NCBI RefSeq assembly: GCF_023065955.2
Contig: NW_026622997.1
Span: forward strand, 5,442,001 to 5,506,000
Length of the DNA: 64,000 bases
Direction: 5' to 3'
Source: Ursus arctos
Lineage: Eukaryota; Chordata; Mammalia; Carnivora; Ursidae
Shown here: positions 59,101-62,908 of the stretch, in pieces
How positions within the stretch are numbered: position 1 is the first letter of the stretch
Layout of the letters: each line of letters starts with the position of its first letter
Translations under genes and position numbers: made by a program
The notes under the pieces: generated by a model
What the model saw: only the letters and a program-made list of their open reading frames with translations
The model's database searches: none
What the model was told of the DNA's origin: nothing

Positions 59101-59412
59101 GTCAAAATAAACATAATCTAATAAGTTAATGAGATGTGAGAGTAGGTAAGTTTTATACAAATCTACCAGTTTTAGATTTTGAAAGACAAAACCCATTTTC
59201 ATTTTCCTCTTTAAAAATAAGAAGTAAGATGATACCTATTTTTTCAGGTTTGAGGAGCTTGAAAGACACTGTTGAGGTTCCTTTGCCACCTGACTTGGTT
59301 GTGACAATAATGTCTCCTTTATCATTTTTAGCTTGTCCCACTCGACATACTATTTTACTTGCCGACATCCATTCTGCTGTCAGAAGGCAATTATGTCCAC
59401 AAATTGTCAAAC
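1291..59412 (-). CDS. EXOC2: EXOC2 (exocyst complex component 2, SEC5), partial, ten internal coding exons
   Basis: SEC5 is a subunit of the octameric exocyst, which tethers secretory vesicles to the plasma membrane; its N-terminal TIG/IPT domain binds the GTPase RalA. Ten exons on the minus strand, from 59412 down to 1291, each have AG acceptors and GT (once GC) donors, and every junction keeps frame, giving 400 codons. Translation matches the EXOC2 family throughout, with stretches such as [60 protein letters not shown] and [20 protein letters not shown]. They cover about residues 40-440 of a protein of about 924. The first coding exon lies above 64000 and the C-terminal half below 1, so promoter, start, stop and 3' end are not visible. 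No frameshift or in-frame stop was found, so this is a functional gene, not a retrocopy. Comparison with human is from memory. Confidence 0.97.
1855..2047 (+). mobile_element. Can-SINE, nearly full length
   Basis: Head ggggcgtctgggtggttcag, B-box-like gatcgagcc, CT tract and A-rich tail. Perfect 17-bp target duplication (aaaatttaaatccccaa) at 1838-1854 and 2048-2064. An open frame of 90 codons across it is spurious. Confidence 0.95.
3040..3180 (+). repeat. Ancient mammalian interspersed repeat fragment, with ATAA tail
   Basis: Resembles the widespread old family containing tatttattgagcacctac...gtgccaggcactgt...ctcaaggagcttacattctag; family name not certain (MIR or L2 related). It is followed by an (aata)n run near 3162-3184. 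Confidence 0.45.
3801..3894 (+). mobile_element. Can-SINE, truncated short form
   Basis: Head ggggcgcttggagggctcag, tRNA-like part ending near ccacactgggtgtggc, short A tail, no CT tract. 9-bp target duplication gttacatgt at 3792-3800 and 3895-3903. Confidence 0.88.
3934..4125 (-). mobile_element. Can-SINE, nearly full length
   Basis: Minus-strand copy: T-rich end, GA tract at 3958-3977, head with caactgagccacccagatgc near 4101-4120. Imperfect target duplication (aactacacgtttt and aactatacatttt). It lies about 40 bp from the previous SINE in opposite orientation. Confidence 0.93.
6720..7080. other. Unclassified GC-richer patch in intron
   Basis: Clearly more GC-rich than its surroundings, with a run of overlapping short open frames on both strands and no recognisable repeat or protein. 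It could be an old repeat or a conserved non-coding element. Confidence 0.4.
10524..10570 (-). mobile_element. L1 3'-terminal fragment
   Basis: T run followed by a segment that reverse-complements to the carnivore L1 end (tatggtgactaatataacaaaat). Very short, so only moderately certain. Confidence 0.5.
10671..10888 (+). mobile_element. Can-SINE, full length
   Basis: Head gggaggcctgggtggctcag, CT tract near 10827-10850, A-rich tail. 14-bp target duplication aaaataggttcctg at 10657-10670 and 10889-10902 with one mismatch. Confidence 0.95.
11875..12035 (+). mobile_element. Old L1 3'-end fragment
   Basis: Resembles the L1M-type 3' UTR, with ataaattgataactgctgaa and an ending of the type tggaattctccaaaataaaaa. 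Subfamily cannot be fixed by eye. Confidence 0.6.
12850..13140 (+). mobile_element. L2 3'-end fragment
   Basis: L2-like text including ccattagaccacaagctcca and cctagcacagcaggtagtgc, an old degraded match to the L2 3' end. Confidence 0.7.
13140..13315 (+). mobile_element. MER5A-like hAT-Charlie DNA transposon
   Basis: Contains the MER5A-type signature ending ggggattctgatgggcagttaaagttgggagtcctgg (split here across 13272-13307) and an interior with gattctgaaataatcagtag. Non-autonomous; no transposase. Confidence 0.65.
13563..14980 (+). mobile_element. L2 LINE, 3' region
   Basis: Pyrimidine-rich sequence with typical L2 features: tcctctggatcaagtccaaa near 14456-14475, cacattctattttctcttcc and the 3' end near 14920-14965 (gcaggcactgaataca). 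Open frames of 62-111 codons in it are remnants or chance, not genes. Confidence 0.8.
15050..15355 (+). mobile_element. L2 3'-end fragment
   Basis: Ends with the L2 hallmark: gtgagggcagggaccatgtc near 15258-15277 and cacaatgcctggcacatggc near 15308-15327, then a decayed tail. Confidence 0.8.
15681..15799 (-). CDS. EXOC2: EXOC2 exon (about residues 358-398), with a GC donor
   Basis: 119 bases: G completing Arg, 39 codons, G of a Gly. Encodes [20 protein letters not shown] then [19 protein letters not shown]. Acceptor TTGCTTTTTCAG is strong. The donor is AAAG|GCAAGG: the only way to join the Gly codon G|GT to the next exon in frame, and no GT lies within the reading frame close by. It is therefore a GC-AG intron, with the exonic AG and +3 to +5 AAG that such donors normally need. 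Confidence 0.96.
16248..16261 (+). promoter_or_regulatory. CTCF-like motif
   Basis: ccactagatggcag matches the CTCF core consensus CCASYAGRKGGCRS at every position. It lies in an intron with no protein-coding role. Binding is inference. Confidence 0.5.
16567..17028 (-). mobile_element. Tigger-family (pogo) non-autonomous DNA transposon
   Basis: Starts cagtagtccccccttatcca next to a TA and ends with the inverted gggactac. The interior (gatgatgtgagatgataaag, ggaggatcatctgcttccgg) matches a known mammalian Tigger-derived MITE; exact name not certain. The open frame of 177 codons on the minus strand (16497-17030) is simply this element. Confidence 0.8.
17250..17545. promoter_or_regulatory. Candidate regulatory island with palindromic CRE
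   Basis: Less AT-rich and repeat-free, with a full CRE tgacgtca at 17330-17337 followed by two more CpGs, and homeobox-like taattaga upstream. Function is inference; no conservation data are available. Confidence 0.35.
18184..18511 (+). mobile_element. Tigger/MER2-type MITE with intact terminal inverted repeats
   Basis: Terminal inverted repeats of about 24 bp (caactgaccgttgaacaaca on the left; cagttgactgttgaacagtg as reverse complement of the right) and TA at both ends (18182-18183, 18512-18513). 328 bp, no transposase frame. Confidence 0.85.
18841..18880. repeat. 20-bp perfect tandem duplication
   Basis: The unit aaacaatacagtagtaattt occurs twice in a row with no mismatch. Confidence 0.97.
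19415..19480 (+). mobile_element. MIR fragment
   Basis: MIR core-like text: accagctgtgtatccctgga, then aacctccctggaactctgtt, followed by an A-rich run to about 19510. Confidence 0.6.
19640..19855 (+). mobile_element. MIR fragment
   Basis: MIR core and tail: ggctcagtttcctcatctat near 19711-19730, followed by the decayed 3' part. Confidence 0.75.
20313..20500 (-). mobile_element. MIR fragment
   Basis: Reverse-oriented MIR: ttattgactacttatatgcc, then tttcacagatgaagaaactg near 20417-20436. Confidence 0.75.
21053..21155 (-). CDS. EXOC2: EXOC2 exon (about residues 324-358)
   Basis: 103 bases: AT completing Tyr, 33 codons, AG of an Arg. Encodes [20 protein letters not shown] then [13 protein letters not shown]. 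Compared with the human sequence as I remember it (ARIEALRELLLDKLL), there are differences at three positions; the rest is identical. Acceptor TTTAAATAG is weak in pyrimidines; donor TAAG|GTAGAC is weak beyond +3. Confidence 0.96.
21156..21949 (-). other. EXOC2: EXOC2 intron, 794 bp
   Basis: Contains an old L1 3' fragment at about 21185-21415; the remainder is unremarkable AT-rich sequence. Confidence 0.9.
21185..21415 (+). mobile_element. Old L1 (L1M-type) 3'-UTR fragment
   Basis: Contains gggaactttctggagtgaca, then gtgggtgtatgcatttgtca and an end of the type accacaataaaaaa, all typical of L1M 3' ends. Confidence 0.75.
21950..22031 (-). CDS. EXOC2: EXOC2 exon (about residues 297-324)
   Basis: 82 bases: 27 whole codons and T of a Tyr. 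Encodes [20 protein letters not shown] then EVQVFKK, a very conserved Sec5 segment. It lies 131 bases downstream of the preceding exon and 794 bases before the next one. Acceptor TTTATTTTAAAG, donor AAAT|GTAAGA. Confidence 0.97.
22032..22162 (-). other. EXOC2: EXOC2 intron, 131 bp
   Basis: Shortest intron here, with donor AAAAG|GTAGAG and acceptor TTTATTTTAAAG. No repeat inside it. Confidence 0.93.
22163..22308 (-). CDS. EXOC2: EXOC2 exon (about residues 248-296)
   Basis: 146 bases: GA completing Arg, then 48 codons ending on a complete Lys. Peptide begins [20 protein letters not shown], continues [20 protein letters not shown] and ends NIERNIQK. Helical core region. Acceptor TTTTTAAAATAG is T-poor; donor AAAAG|GTAGAG is weak at positions +4 to +6. 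The next intron is only 131 bases, so this exon and the next may be recognised together by intron definition. Confidence 0.97.
23780..23950. repeat. AT-rich low-complexity tract with short palindromes
   Basis: About 170 bp made almost entirely of A and T, with recurring near-palindromic words such as aaattataatttataa. No coding content. Confidence 0.7.
24110..24530. other. Unclassified GC-richer intronic segment
   Basis: Distinct from the AT-rich flank and directly upstream of an L1 end. I do not recognise a repeat family or a protein here. Confidence 0.4.
24540..25010 (+). mobile_element. L1 3' end (ORF2 tail and 3' UTR)
   Basis: Contains ggtattatgctaagtgaaat and ggtggttaccaggggctgga, then tatgtcaattatagctcaac and an A run near 25005. 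These are the standard landmarks of the mammalian L1 3' end. Confidence 0.88.
26075..26115. repeat. (AC)n microsatellite
   Basis: About 20 uninterrupted AC units directly abutting the L1 fragment that follows. Confidence 0.97.
26116..26440 (+). mobile_element. L1 3' end
   Basis: Begins ggaatactactcagccataa and carries ggtattatgctaaatgaaag and cagaggggaggaaggctggg. It is the end of ORF2 plus 3' UTR, degraded; the 64-codon open frame inside is meaningless. Confidence 0.88.
26965..27190 (-). mobile_element. MIR fragment
   Basis: Reverse MIR: agtgcttactctatgctagg near 26971 and cttatccccattttatagta near 27099. Confidence 0.75.
27260..28112 (+). mobile_element. L2 LINE, 3' region
   Basis: Long degraded L2: aaaatccttcaatggctcac near 27604, caggataaagacaaattcta near 27635, and a 3' end with ttagactataaactctaagg near 28027 and gtgctcaataaaccc near 28092. 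Confidence 0.85.
28609..28758 (-). other. Unexplained 49-codon open frame, possible retrocopy fragment
   Basis: On the minus strand an ATG at 28758 with A at -3 opens [20 protein letters not shown], then [20 protein letters not shown], and stops at 28609. The acidic, alanine-rich start looks more protein-like than its surroundings, and the frame could continue in another phase ([14 protein letters not shown]). I do not recognise it. No 3' poly-A was seen. A pseudogene fragment or chance are both possible. Confidence 0.25.
29190..29575 (+). mobile_element. MIR, split by a Can-SINE
   Basis: First half at 29190-29320 (cccagctctgtcacttacta, cttcagtttttttgtcaata); second half at 29455-29575 (aagcaatacctgacccttag). 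The intervening 29323-29453 is a later SINE. Confidence 0.75.
29323..29453 (+). mobile_element. Can-SINE, short form, nested in MIR
   Basis: Head ggggtgcttgggtggctcag, tRNA-like body, ctgggtgtggtgtctactta and A tail; no CT tract. Target duplication unclear (aataacag and a near copy). Confidence 0.88.
29590..29975. mobile_element. hAT-Charlie-like MITE, split by a Can-SINE
   Basis: Left part actgtctaacatgtagctac..., right part ctacattttaagtgctcaat... with an end that partly inverts the start. It resembles the MER5-type Charlie elements; name not certain. Confidence 0.6.
29667..29869 (+). mobile_element. Can-SINE, full length, best preserved copy
   Basis: Head ggggcgcctgggtggcacag, internal promoter A box (tggcacagcggttaagc) and B box (gatcgagcc), CT-rich middle, (ataa)n and an A run of about 15. 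Perfect 20-bp target duplication agttaaatttattaaaatta at 29647-29666 and 29870-29889. This form suggests a bear or relative. Confidence 0.97.
30413..30579 (-). mobile_element. Can-SINE
   Basis: Minus-strand copy with GA tract and a head at 30560-30579 (gagccaccaggtgcccct). Target duplication tctgtaattttttt / tctataattttttt. Confidence 0.93.
31454..31492. repeat. Compound (AAC)n(CCA)n microsatellite
   Basis: About seven AAC units directly followed by about six CCA units. Confidence 0.95.
32539..32619 (-). CDS. EXOC2: EXOC2 exon (about residues 221-248)
   Basis: 81 bases: CT completing Ala, 26 codons, A of an Arg. Encodes [20 protein letters not shown] then LENVLN. Acceptor GTTTTTTCTAG and donor AACA|GTAAGT are strong. 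The length is a multiple of three but the split codons match only its own neighbours (phase 1 in, phase 1 out), so skipping it would keep frame. It sits alone between introns of 9.4 and 10.2 kb. Confidence 0.97.
33440..33565 (-). mobile_element. MIR fragment
   Basis: Reverse MIR: ctatttcacagaggagaaat near 33461 and gaactcacactgtctgatcc near 33540. The open frame of 69 codons crossing it is not a gene. Confidence 0.65.
33595..33680 (+). mobile_element. MIR fragment, opposite orientation to the preceding one
   Basis: aggcaagcaacttaacctgg and cacacctgtagaatgaaaat resemble the MIR core in plus orientation. Confidence 0.5.
34560..34930. other. Unclassified GC-richer intronic segment
   Basis: Repeat-free by eye and unlike the AT-rich surroundings. 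No protein family recognised. Candidate conserved non-coding element; function unknown. Confidence 0.35.
35395..35600. mobile_element. hAT-Charlie-like DNA transposon fragment
   Basis: aaatattttaggctttgggg near 35439 and ggccaaatttggcccacatg near 35567 are characteristic of the MER1-group Charlie elements (possibly MER58). No transposase. Confidence 0.65.
36900..39995 (+). mobile_element. Old L1M/HAL1-like LINE, interrupted
   Basis: Decayed ORF2-like sequence (attaaaaggcaaagactctc near 37862, attaggcaaatgcatacaaa near 37976, cagaatcaaaattaaagtgg near 38687) and a 3' UTR end near 39967 (gtttgaaattttttcataac). Boundaries and the 5' limit are approximate. It is split near 38034-38640 by another element. 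Confidence 0.55.
38034..38640 (+). mobile_element. Unnamed element inside the old L1, possibly a solo LTR
   Basis: GC-richer block bounded by L1-like sequence on both sides. Near 38516-38570 it has agttctgtgagtcattgtag and a following aaattatcaaacttgtaggt, which I have seen as the end of a recurrent mammalian repeat but cannot name. It contains an open frame of 167 codons (38016-38519) with no recognisable protein domain. Confidence 0.4.
41975..42099 (-). CDS. EXOC2: EXOC2 exon (about residues 179-221)
   Basis: 125 bases: T completing Ser, 41 codons, G of an Ala. Peptide begins [20 protein letters not shown] and ends [14 protein letters not shown]. This is the start of the helical Sec5 region that packs in the exocyst core; the lysine-rich NLKRQANKK segment is conserved. 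Acceptor TTTCATTTCAG, donor CTCAG|GTAAGG, both strong. I recall no difference from the human sequence here. Confidence 0.97.
42612..42813 (+). mobile_element. Can-SINE, full length
   Basis: Head ggggcgcttgggtgtctcag, CT tract, A-rich tail. Perfect 14-bp target duplication aacttgggggtcaa at 42598-42611 and 42814-42827. Confidence 0.96.
43109..43368 (+). mobile_element. Can-SINE with internal CA expansion
   Basis: Head ggggcacctgggtggctcag. The middle carries a C-rich run and CA repeats (43272-43320) before the CT tract. Target duplication taaaaatttatcaggact (43091-43108) and 43369-43386 with one mismatch. Confidence 0.95.
43925..44030 (-). mobile_element. MIR fragment
   Basis: Reverse MIR-like: ataagggaaaggacactctg and ctcctaggtggcagagacag. 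It ends about 65 bp from the EXOC2 exon. Confidence 0.5.
44095..44208 (-). CDS. EXOC2: EXOC2 exon (about residues 142-178)
   Basis: 114 bases: A completing Lys, 37 codons, AG of a Ser. It encodes [19 protein letters not shown] followed by [18 protein letters not shown]. The second half is nearly identical to the family; the first half differs from human (SSFSQKDLEQLFHGL, from memory) at five or more sites, making it the most diverged stretch seen here. Acceptor TTCTCCCTTAG is strong; donor CCAG|GTCAGT is acceptable. A longer open frame (43995-44282) surrounds the exon, but its flanks are intronic. Confidence 0.95.
44860..45115 (+). mobile_element. L2 fragment
   Basis: tgcaggatgaagtccaagtt near 44906 and tctgactgaaatgtgctccc near 45086 match L2 3' sequence. 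Confidence 0.65.
45323..46051 (+). mobile_element. 5'-truncated L1 (end of ORF2, 3' UTR, A-rich tail)
   Basis: Runs from within ORF2 (ggaatgcaaactggagcagc) through tggatggagctagagaatgt and acaaactgagggttgctaga to an A-rich tail. 15-bp target duplication agaaattaagcagtg (45308-45322) / agaaactaagcagtg (46052-46066). ORF2 is broken by stops. Confidence 0.93.
46126..46518 (+). other. Unclassified GC-richer segment with a 130-codon open frame
   Basis: The frame translates to a Pro/Ser/His-rich product with no domain I recognise. It is antisense to EXOC2, unspliced, with no promoter evidence. Probably chance in a locally GC-rich, possibly repeat-derived stretch. Confidence 0.25.
47409..47446. repeat. 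19-bp perfect tandem duplication
   Basis: The unit atcctcttcgatcaaggat occurs twice, 47409-47427 and 47428-47446. Confidence 0.97.
47790..48835. mobile_element. L1 with inverted 5' part (twin-priming structure)
   Basis: 47790-48420 is the ORF2 end in antisense (tattgtgaataaagctgcaa, tccataatggctacaccagt); 48430-48835 is the L1 3' UTR in sense (gggtacaaactttcagccat, tctgtcaattatgcctcaag), followed by an A/C-rich tail to about 48890. Confidence 0.85.
48838..48888. repeat. (CA)n / (AAAAC)n simple repeat at the L1 tail
   Basis: Six CA units then repeated acaaa blocks, probably derived from the poly-A tail of the preceding L1. Confidence 0.9.
49036..49635 (+). other. Unexplained 199-codon open frame antisense to EXOC2
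   Basis: Longest open frame in the window. Product starts [20 protein letters not shown], has a Pro-rich part near residues 35-50, and no transmembrane or catalytic motif I can see. There is no splice or promoter evidence. Local GC content is higher than around it, which lengthens chance frames. Most likely not a gene. Confidence 0.2.
49771..49972 (+). mobile_element. Can-SINE
   Basis: Diverged head ggggttcctgagtggctcag, C run, CA and CT tracts, A-rich tail. 10-bp target duplication tgacaaaatt at 49761-49770 and 49973-49982. Confidence 0.94.
50305..50430. repeat. 47-bp minisatellite, about 2.6 copies
   Basis: The word ttgcttcaat recurs at 50322, 50369 and 50416, spacing exactly 47; the intervening sequence (ttttattccttattatg) is nearly identical between copies. 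Confidence 0.95.
50855..51095 (+). mobile_element. MIR, nearly full length
   Basis: Starts with the MIR tRNA-like head agtggttaagagcacgggct and ends acataataaatgctcaagaa. Confidence 0.85.
51100..51275 (-). mobile_element. MIR fragment, reverse, abutting the previous MIR
   Basis: gtgaggaaacagcctcagag near 51188 and cttgaacctggtacttctat are reverse MIR core features. It forms a tail-to-tail pair with the upstream MIR. Confidence 0.75.
51645..51745 (+). mobile_element. L1 3'-terminal fragment
   Basis: tgtactgtatggtaactaac followed by ataacataataaaaaaac and an A run: the end of a carnivore L1. Confidence 0.8.
51803..51816 (+). promoter_or_regulatory. CTCF-like motif
   Basis: ccattagatggcag matches the CTCF core with one deviation (T at position 4). 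Same orientation as the motif at 16248. Binding is inference. Confidence 0.4.
52714..52937 (+). mobile_element. Can-SINE
   Basis: Head gggcgcctggctgtcagtct, CA/TG-rich middle, CT tract, A-rich tail. Imperfect 14-bp target duplication (gaaatataacctag / ggaatataacccag). Confidence 0.94.
53818..53949 (+). mobile_element. Can-SINE, short form
   Basis: Head gggcgcctggctggctcagt, gagctgggtgtggagcctac, long (aaaat)n tail; no CT tract. Short target duplication gagtcag at 53809-53815 and 53950-53956. Confidence 0.92.
54756..54955 (-). mobile_element. Can-SINE, full length
   Basis: Minus-strand copy; head at 54936-54955 (ctgagccacccaggcgcccc is its reverse form). Target duplication ctattttaag at 54746-54755 and 54956-54965. 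Same subtype as the copy at 29667. Confidence 0.95.
55085..55290 (-). mobile_element. MIR
   Basis: Reverse MIR: gactaacatttatcaagcac, tgaatcctcacaaacaccct and aagcaacttgctcgaagtcc. Confidence 0.85.
56923..57049 (-). CDS. EXOC2: EXOC2 exon, linker after the TIG domain (about residues 99-141)
   Basis: 127 bases: GT completing Gly, 41 codons, then AA of a Lys finished by the next exon. The peptide begins [20 protein letters not shown] and ends [10 protein letters not shown]. It links the RalA-binding TIG domain to the helical exocyst core. Acceptor TTTGATAG, donor AAAA|GTGAGT, both good. Human has ILDQ where this has LLDQ, from memory. The exon is isolated by a 2.2-kb intron on its 5' side and a 12.7-kb intron on its 3' side. 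Confidence 0.97.
57820..57880. repeat. Ancient interspersed repeat fragment
   Basis: cctttattgagtttatactgtgctaggtcctgggcaggat (57830-57869) is the tatttattgagc-type old mammalian repeat. Too short to classify. Confidence 0.4.
58055..58217. repeat. Compound TA/TG/CA simple repeat
   Basis: TA-rich core with two TG blocks each followed by tctgcata, then a (CA)n run of about 14 units. Self-complementary and likely to be variable. Confidence 0.95.
58418..58680 (-). mobile_element. MIR and related ancient repeat, reverse
   Basis: ctaagcactttacatgcatg near 58503 and cgtttaatcctacaaggtag near 58532 are reverse MIR; 58418-58480 is a second, weaker fragment. Confidence 0.75.
59236..59412 (-). CDS. 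EXOC2: EXOC2 exon, most of the TIG/IPT domain (about residues 40-99)
   Basis: 177 bases: two bases completing a Gly, 58 codons, and one base of the next Gly. The translation runs from [10 protein letters not shown] to KLLKPEKI and forms the larger part of the immunoglobulin-like TIG domain that binds RalA-GTP. The RalA contacts near the N-terminus lie in the preceding exon outside the window. The acceptor is a T-rich tract ending TTTTCAG; the donor is ATAG|GTATCA, rather weak. One difference from human as I recall it: GGK instead of GGR in the loop near residue 83. Reading through the donor meets a stop at 59153, so retention would truncate the protein. Confidence 0.97.
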
Positions 59413-60666
59413 CTGAAAATAAAAGAACAAAGATAAGATCTTAGACATGTCTATAACATAAAAAGACAATTCTTCTGTCAGTACTACCAGGCTTTTTCCA
59501 TGAAGTGAAAAATAAATCTGGAAATAACATTTCCTGTTCAATAGTTATTTCTACTATTGAATATACCCACTGTTAAACTTGCAAATATACTGTCTCTACT
59601 GATTTTTGTCTAATCCTTTTTCTCTAATATTTAAGACTTCTTTAAATTATATTTAAGTTTCTTCAAACATCAATGGAATTAAAAAATAATAACCATAATG
59701 ATTATGTGTAGGCATTCCAAATTACTCAGACTATGAGAATCTTAAATTGCTTTCATAGGTTTTAGAAAGGAAATTATTGCTATTATTAGAAATCTAAGTT
59801 ATTGATATAAAATTCTAATGTATACTAAGTGTATCTATCACTCCCTAAAAACATATTATTTATCTTCCTAAAAACAATCTGCACTTACTTTTCCTAGTGT
59901 TTAAATTATATATGGTATATATAGTACATATTTCAAGTATAGCCTGGAGTCTGGCAAATCTAGCTAATGTTCTTGGGCCTTACTGGATTACTATTTCATT
60001 TTTTATATCTGTATCCTATAATGCAAGTTCATGCTGCCTTAGTGTTTCCCTAATGATACCGTCACTAGACTACATTCTGCTCTTATAGTAAGCCAGCACT
60101 CACAAAACGTCAACTCATGCCTGGAATCTCAGGCTCTGATATCAAGTAAATTATTATAATTTAGGCAGTAACCAAACAGGGAGGCACTGAAAGATTATAG
60201 TGAGGAAGATGTGACCCCAGACAGAACACCAATATATCACCACGTGGACAAACTGCCAGTTCCTCTACTAACTTATTTTCTTTGTATTTTCCATTTGCGT
60301 AAAACAGAACAACCTCATAAATATTTTTGGAAAAAATAAACCAAAATGTGTGTGGCAAAGACTCAGACACTTCACACTTTCTTTTCTCATTATTTAACTT
60401 TTTATATTGCTCAACAGTCAAGTTTGGCAATTACAATTTTTTTTTTCAGATACCAGGAACACCTCAACTAATGCCAAATTTGGTTGAAAAAATTTAGGAA
60501 GGGATTCAAGTCATTTTTTGTTACAACTTAAAGCACTATTTAGTAAGAACGTTACATTAACCATAGAATAATAAAAACAACCACCTTTTAGAGATGCATT
60601 TATTGAAATAATGAATTTTAGAGATTTCCCTAAAACAGCCATTATTTATACATGTATGGAATTCTG

Positions 60667-60871
60667 CTTTTTTTTGAAAGATTTTATTTATTTATTTGAG
60701 AGAGAGAGAGCACGAGCACGAGCAGGGGAGTGGGGGAGGGATGGGCAGAAGGAGACGAAGAAGCAGGCTCTCCACTAAACAGGGAGCCCAATGTGGGGCT
60801 CGATCCCAGGGCACAGGGACCATGACCTGAACCAACAGCAGCTTAACTGAATGAGCAACCTAGGTGCCCCC
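60667..60871 (-). mobile_element. Can-SINE, full length
   Basis: Minus-strand copy with GA tract at 60699-60709 and head near 60850-60871. Target duplication ggaattctg at 60658-60666 and 60872-60880. Confidence 0.94.
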
Positions 60872-62466
60872 GGAATTCTGTCTTTCTAATAGCAATTTAA
60901 AGGATTCCTCAGGACTAGGTTTTCTGTTGATTTTTTTAAATGTATAATATTTCCACATTTTTAAATGCATTCATAATTCAAAATTATTTTTTCAAAATGA
61001 GAATGTCTTTGATATCTTTCCTGGAAATCCATTTTGTTTTGAAAAATGTAAACAATTTAAGAGATTGACAGCACCCCTGGAACTCCTCTCCATCTTCAAG
61101 AGAAGCACTGTGAAATAACTCAATGAATATTTGCTCAAATAATGTTTATGCATATATAAATCAGTCTATGTATTTTTTAAATGATGGAAAAAGTTTTAGT
61201 TAATAAACTAAACAGTTTTAGTGCTATAGATGGTAGGTATTTTGATATCACTCTAGGTTAATACACTAACTTAATATTTTAAAATTTTATAATTTCAAAA
61301 AGATTCTTGTGACTTCAAATATTAACTCATTTCAGAAAAGAAAACAACTCAATATATATGTCAGGACTTAATATAAAGTCATTCCTAATATAGGTTCCCT
61401 GCTGGAGAACAACCTTATGATTAAAACTGAGGAATGGGAACAGATTTCCAATATATAGACAGGAAGCCTTAAAAACATGTTCAGATGAGCAAACATAAAT
61501 GATATCCATGATACTACAAGCTGGGAAAAAACTACCCAGAACAATAGTTTATTCATCTAGTTGTAGCTGCTATCAGGGTTTCTCTGATTTAATATCTGCT
61601 CTGCATTTTAACTAAAAAAAAAGTTAATAACCACCATTTAAATTTAAACATAGATTCAAACAGATTATTTTAAATGTCATAAAAATTAAATAAGATCGTA
61701 AGACCCGATTTCTCAATTTCTAAAACACATTTTTGCTAAGTTACTGCAAACCAAGAAATCTGCTTCATAAAATATGACATTTTTTTAAGTAACTTGTAGA
61801 ATTTCAAATAAACTGTTTTTATAATGTTTCACTTGGCTAGTGTAGCTATCATCTGAGCTAAAAACACTCAAATTATTTAGCAGATTGAGTTTGCTTTTTT
61901 AAAAAATGGTTTCTTGGCAAGACATAGGCAGGTTAAAAGCTGAACTAGCAAGGTTTATAGAAGTATACACACTTAGTCAAATAAGAATAGCATTGCCTGA
62001 AGCTAAAACAAGATTAAAATTTACACAGACTAGTAACTGTCATGATAGGAGCTCCAGTTAAAATGTAGGACATAATCTCCATCTGTATGGTTTATTTCCA
62101 TGCATTTTAGGGACTTTTCCACTTTGGATAAAGAAAAATCTAGAATGAGCTATGTCAAAAAACCAAGACATAGGATTAGATAAAACTATCTTCATAAGAA
62201 TAATTAATTTTTGTTTACTAAAAAATCAAAAACTATGGCTAGAGAAAACAATATAAAATAAGACATATTTAAATAACACTAGTGAAAAGAATTAGCTGGG
62301 AAGTGCAAAACTCATTTATTAAACATAGTGCCGTGCTCCCAGTCACTTTCTTTTTTCCAAGGGTTTTCCAGATGGCCAAAAACCAATCTGTCAACCTGCA
62401 CCAATAATGCAAGAAAAATAAGTTCCAACTCATAATCTCCAATACTTTACCAATGGGTCCCTCATA

Positions 62467-62676
62467 CATTTTTTTAAAAGATTTTATTTATTTACTTGAG
62501 AGAGAGAGAGAGAGTGCGAGAGACAGAGCACAAGTGGGGGTGGAGCAGAGGGAGAGTCAGATTCCCCGCTGAGCAGGGAACCTGACGCAGGGCTTGATCT
62601 GATCCCAGGACTCTGGAATCATGACCTGAGCTAAAGGCAGATGCTTAATCGACTGAGCCATCCAGGCACCCCTAGA
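62467..62676 (-). mobile_element. Can-SINE, full length
   Basis: Minus-strand copy with GA tract and head gactgagccatccaggcacc (reverse form). Target duplication gtccctcata at 62457-62466 and 62677-62686. Confidence 0.95.
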
Positions 62677-62861
62677 GTCCCTCATAAATTAAGAAGAGTC
62701 AAGAGACTGTCTGAATCTAGATAAGTTTATATGGTAATCAGCATATAGTTCAGTAGCATATAGTAAAGTCTCTCCCTTCCTCATTCTGAATAGATCTCTA
62801 TTCTAAATGCATCTCAGAGTTCACAAGAAAATAATCCTAACTGACCAGACAATTATAATTA

Positions 62862-62908
62862 TATATATATAAAATTCCATCATATATATAAATATATATA
62901 TATATATA
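62862..62908. repeat. (TA)n microsatellite
   Basis: Two TA runs around aaaattccatca, the second directly abutting the L1 fragment. Confidence 0.95.

Larger units (their letters stand above)
57050..59235 (-). other. EXOC2: EXOC2 intron, 2.2 kb
   Basis: Contains an ancient repeat fragment (57820-57880), a compound TA/TG/CA repeat (58055-58217) and MIR (58418-58680). Elsewhere no element is recognised. Confidence 0.9.

Noticed and set aside
59153..59235. Read-through of the TIG exon into its intron as an alternative C-terminus
   Set aside because: Ordinary intron read-through; the downstream exon at 57049 joins perfectly in frame.
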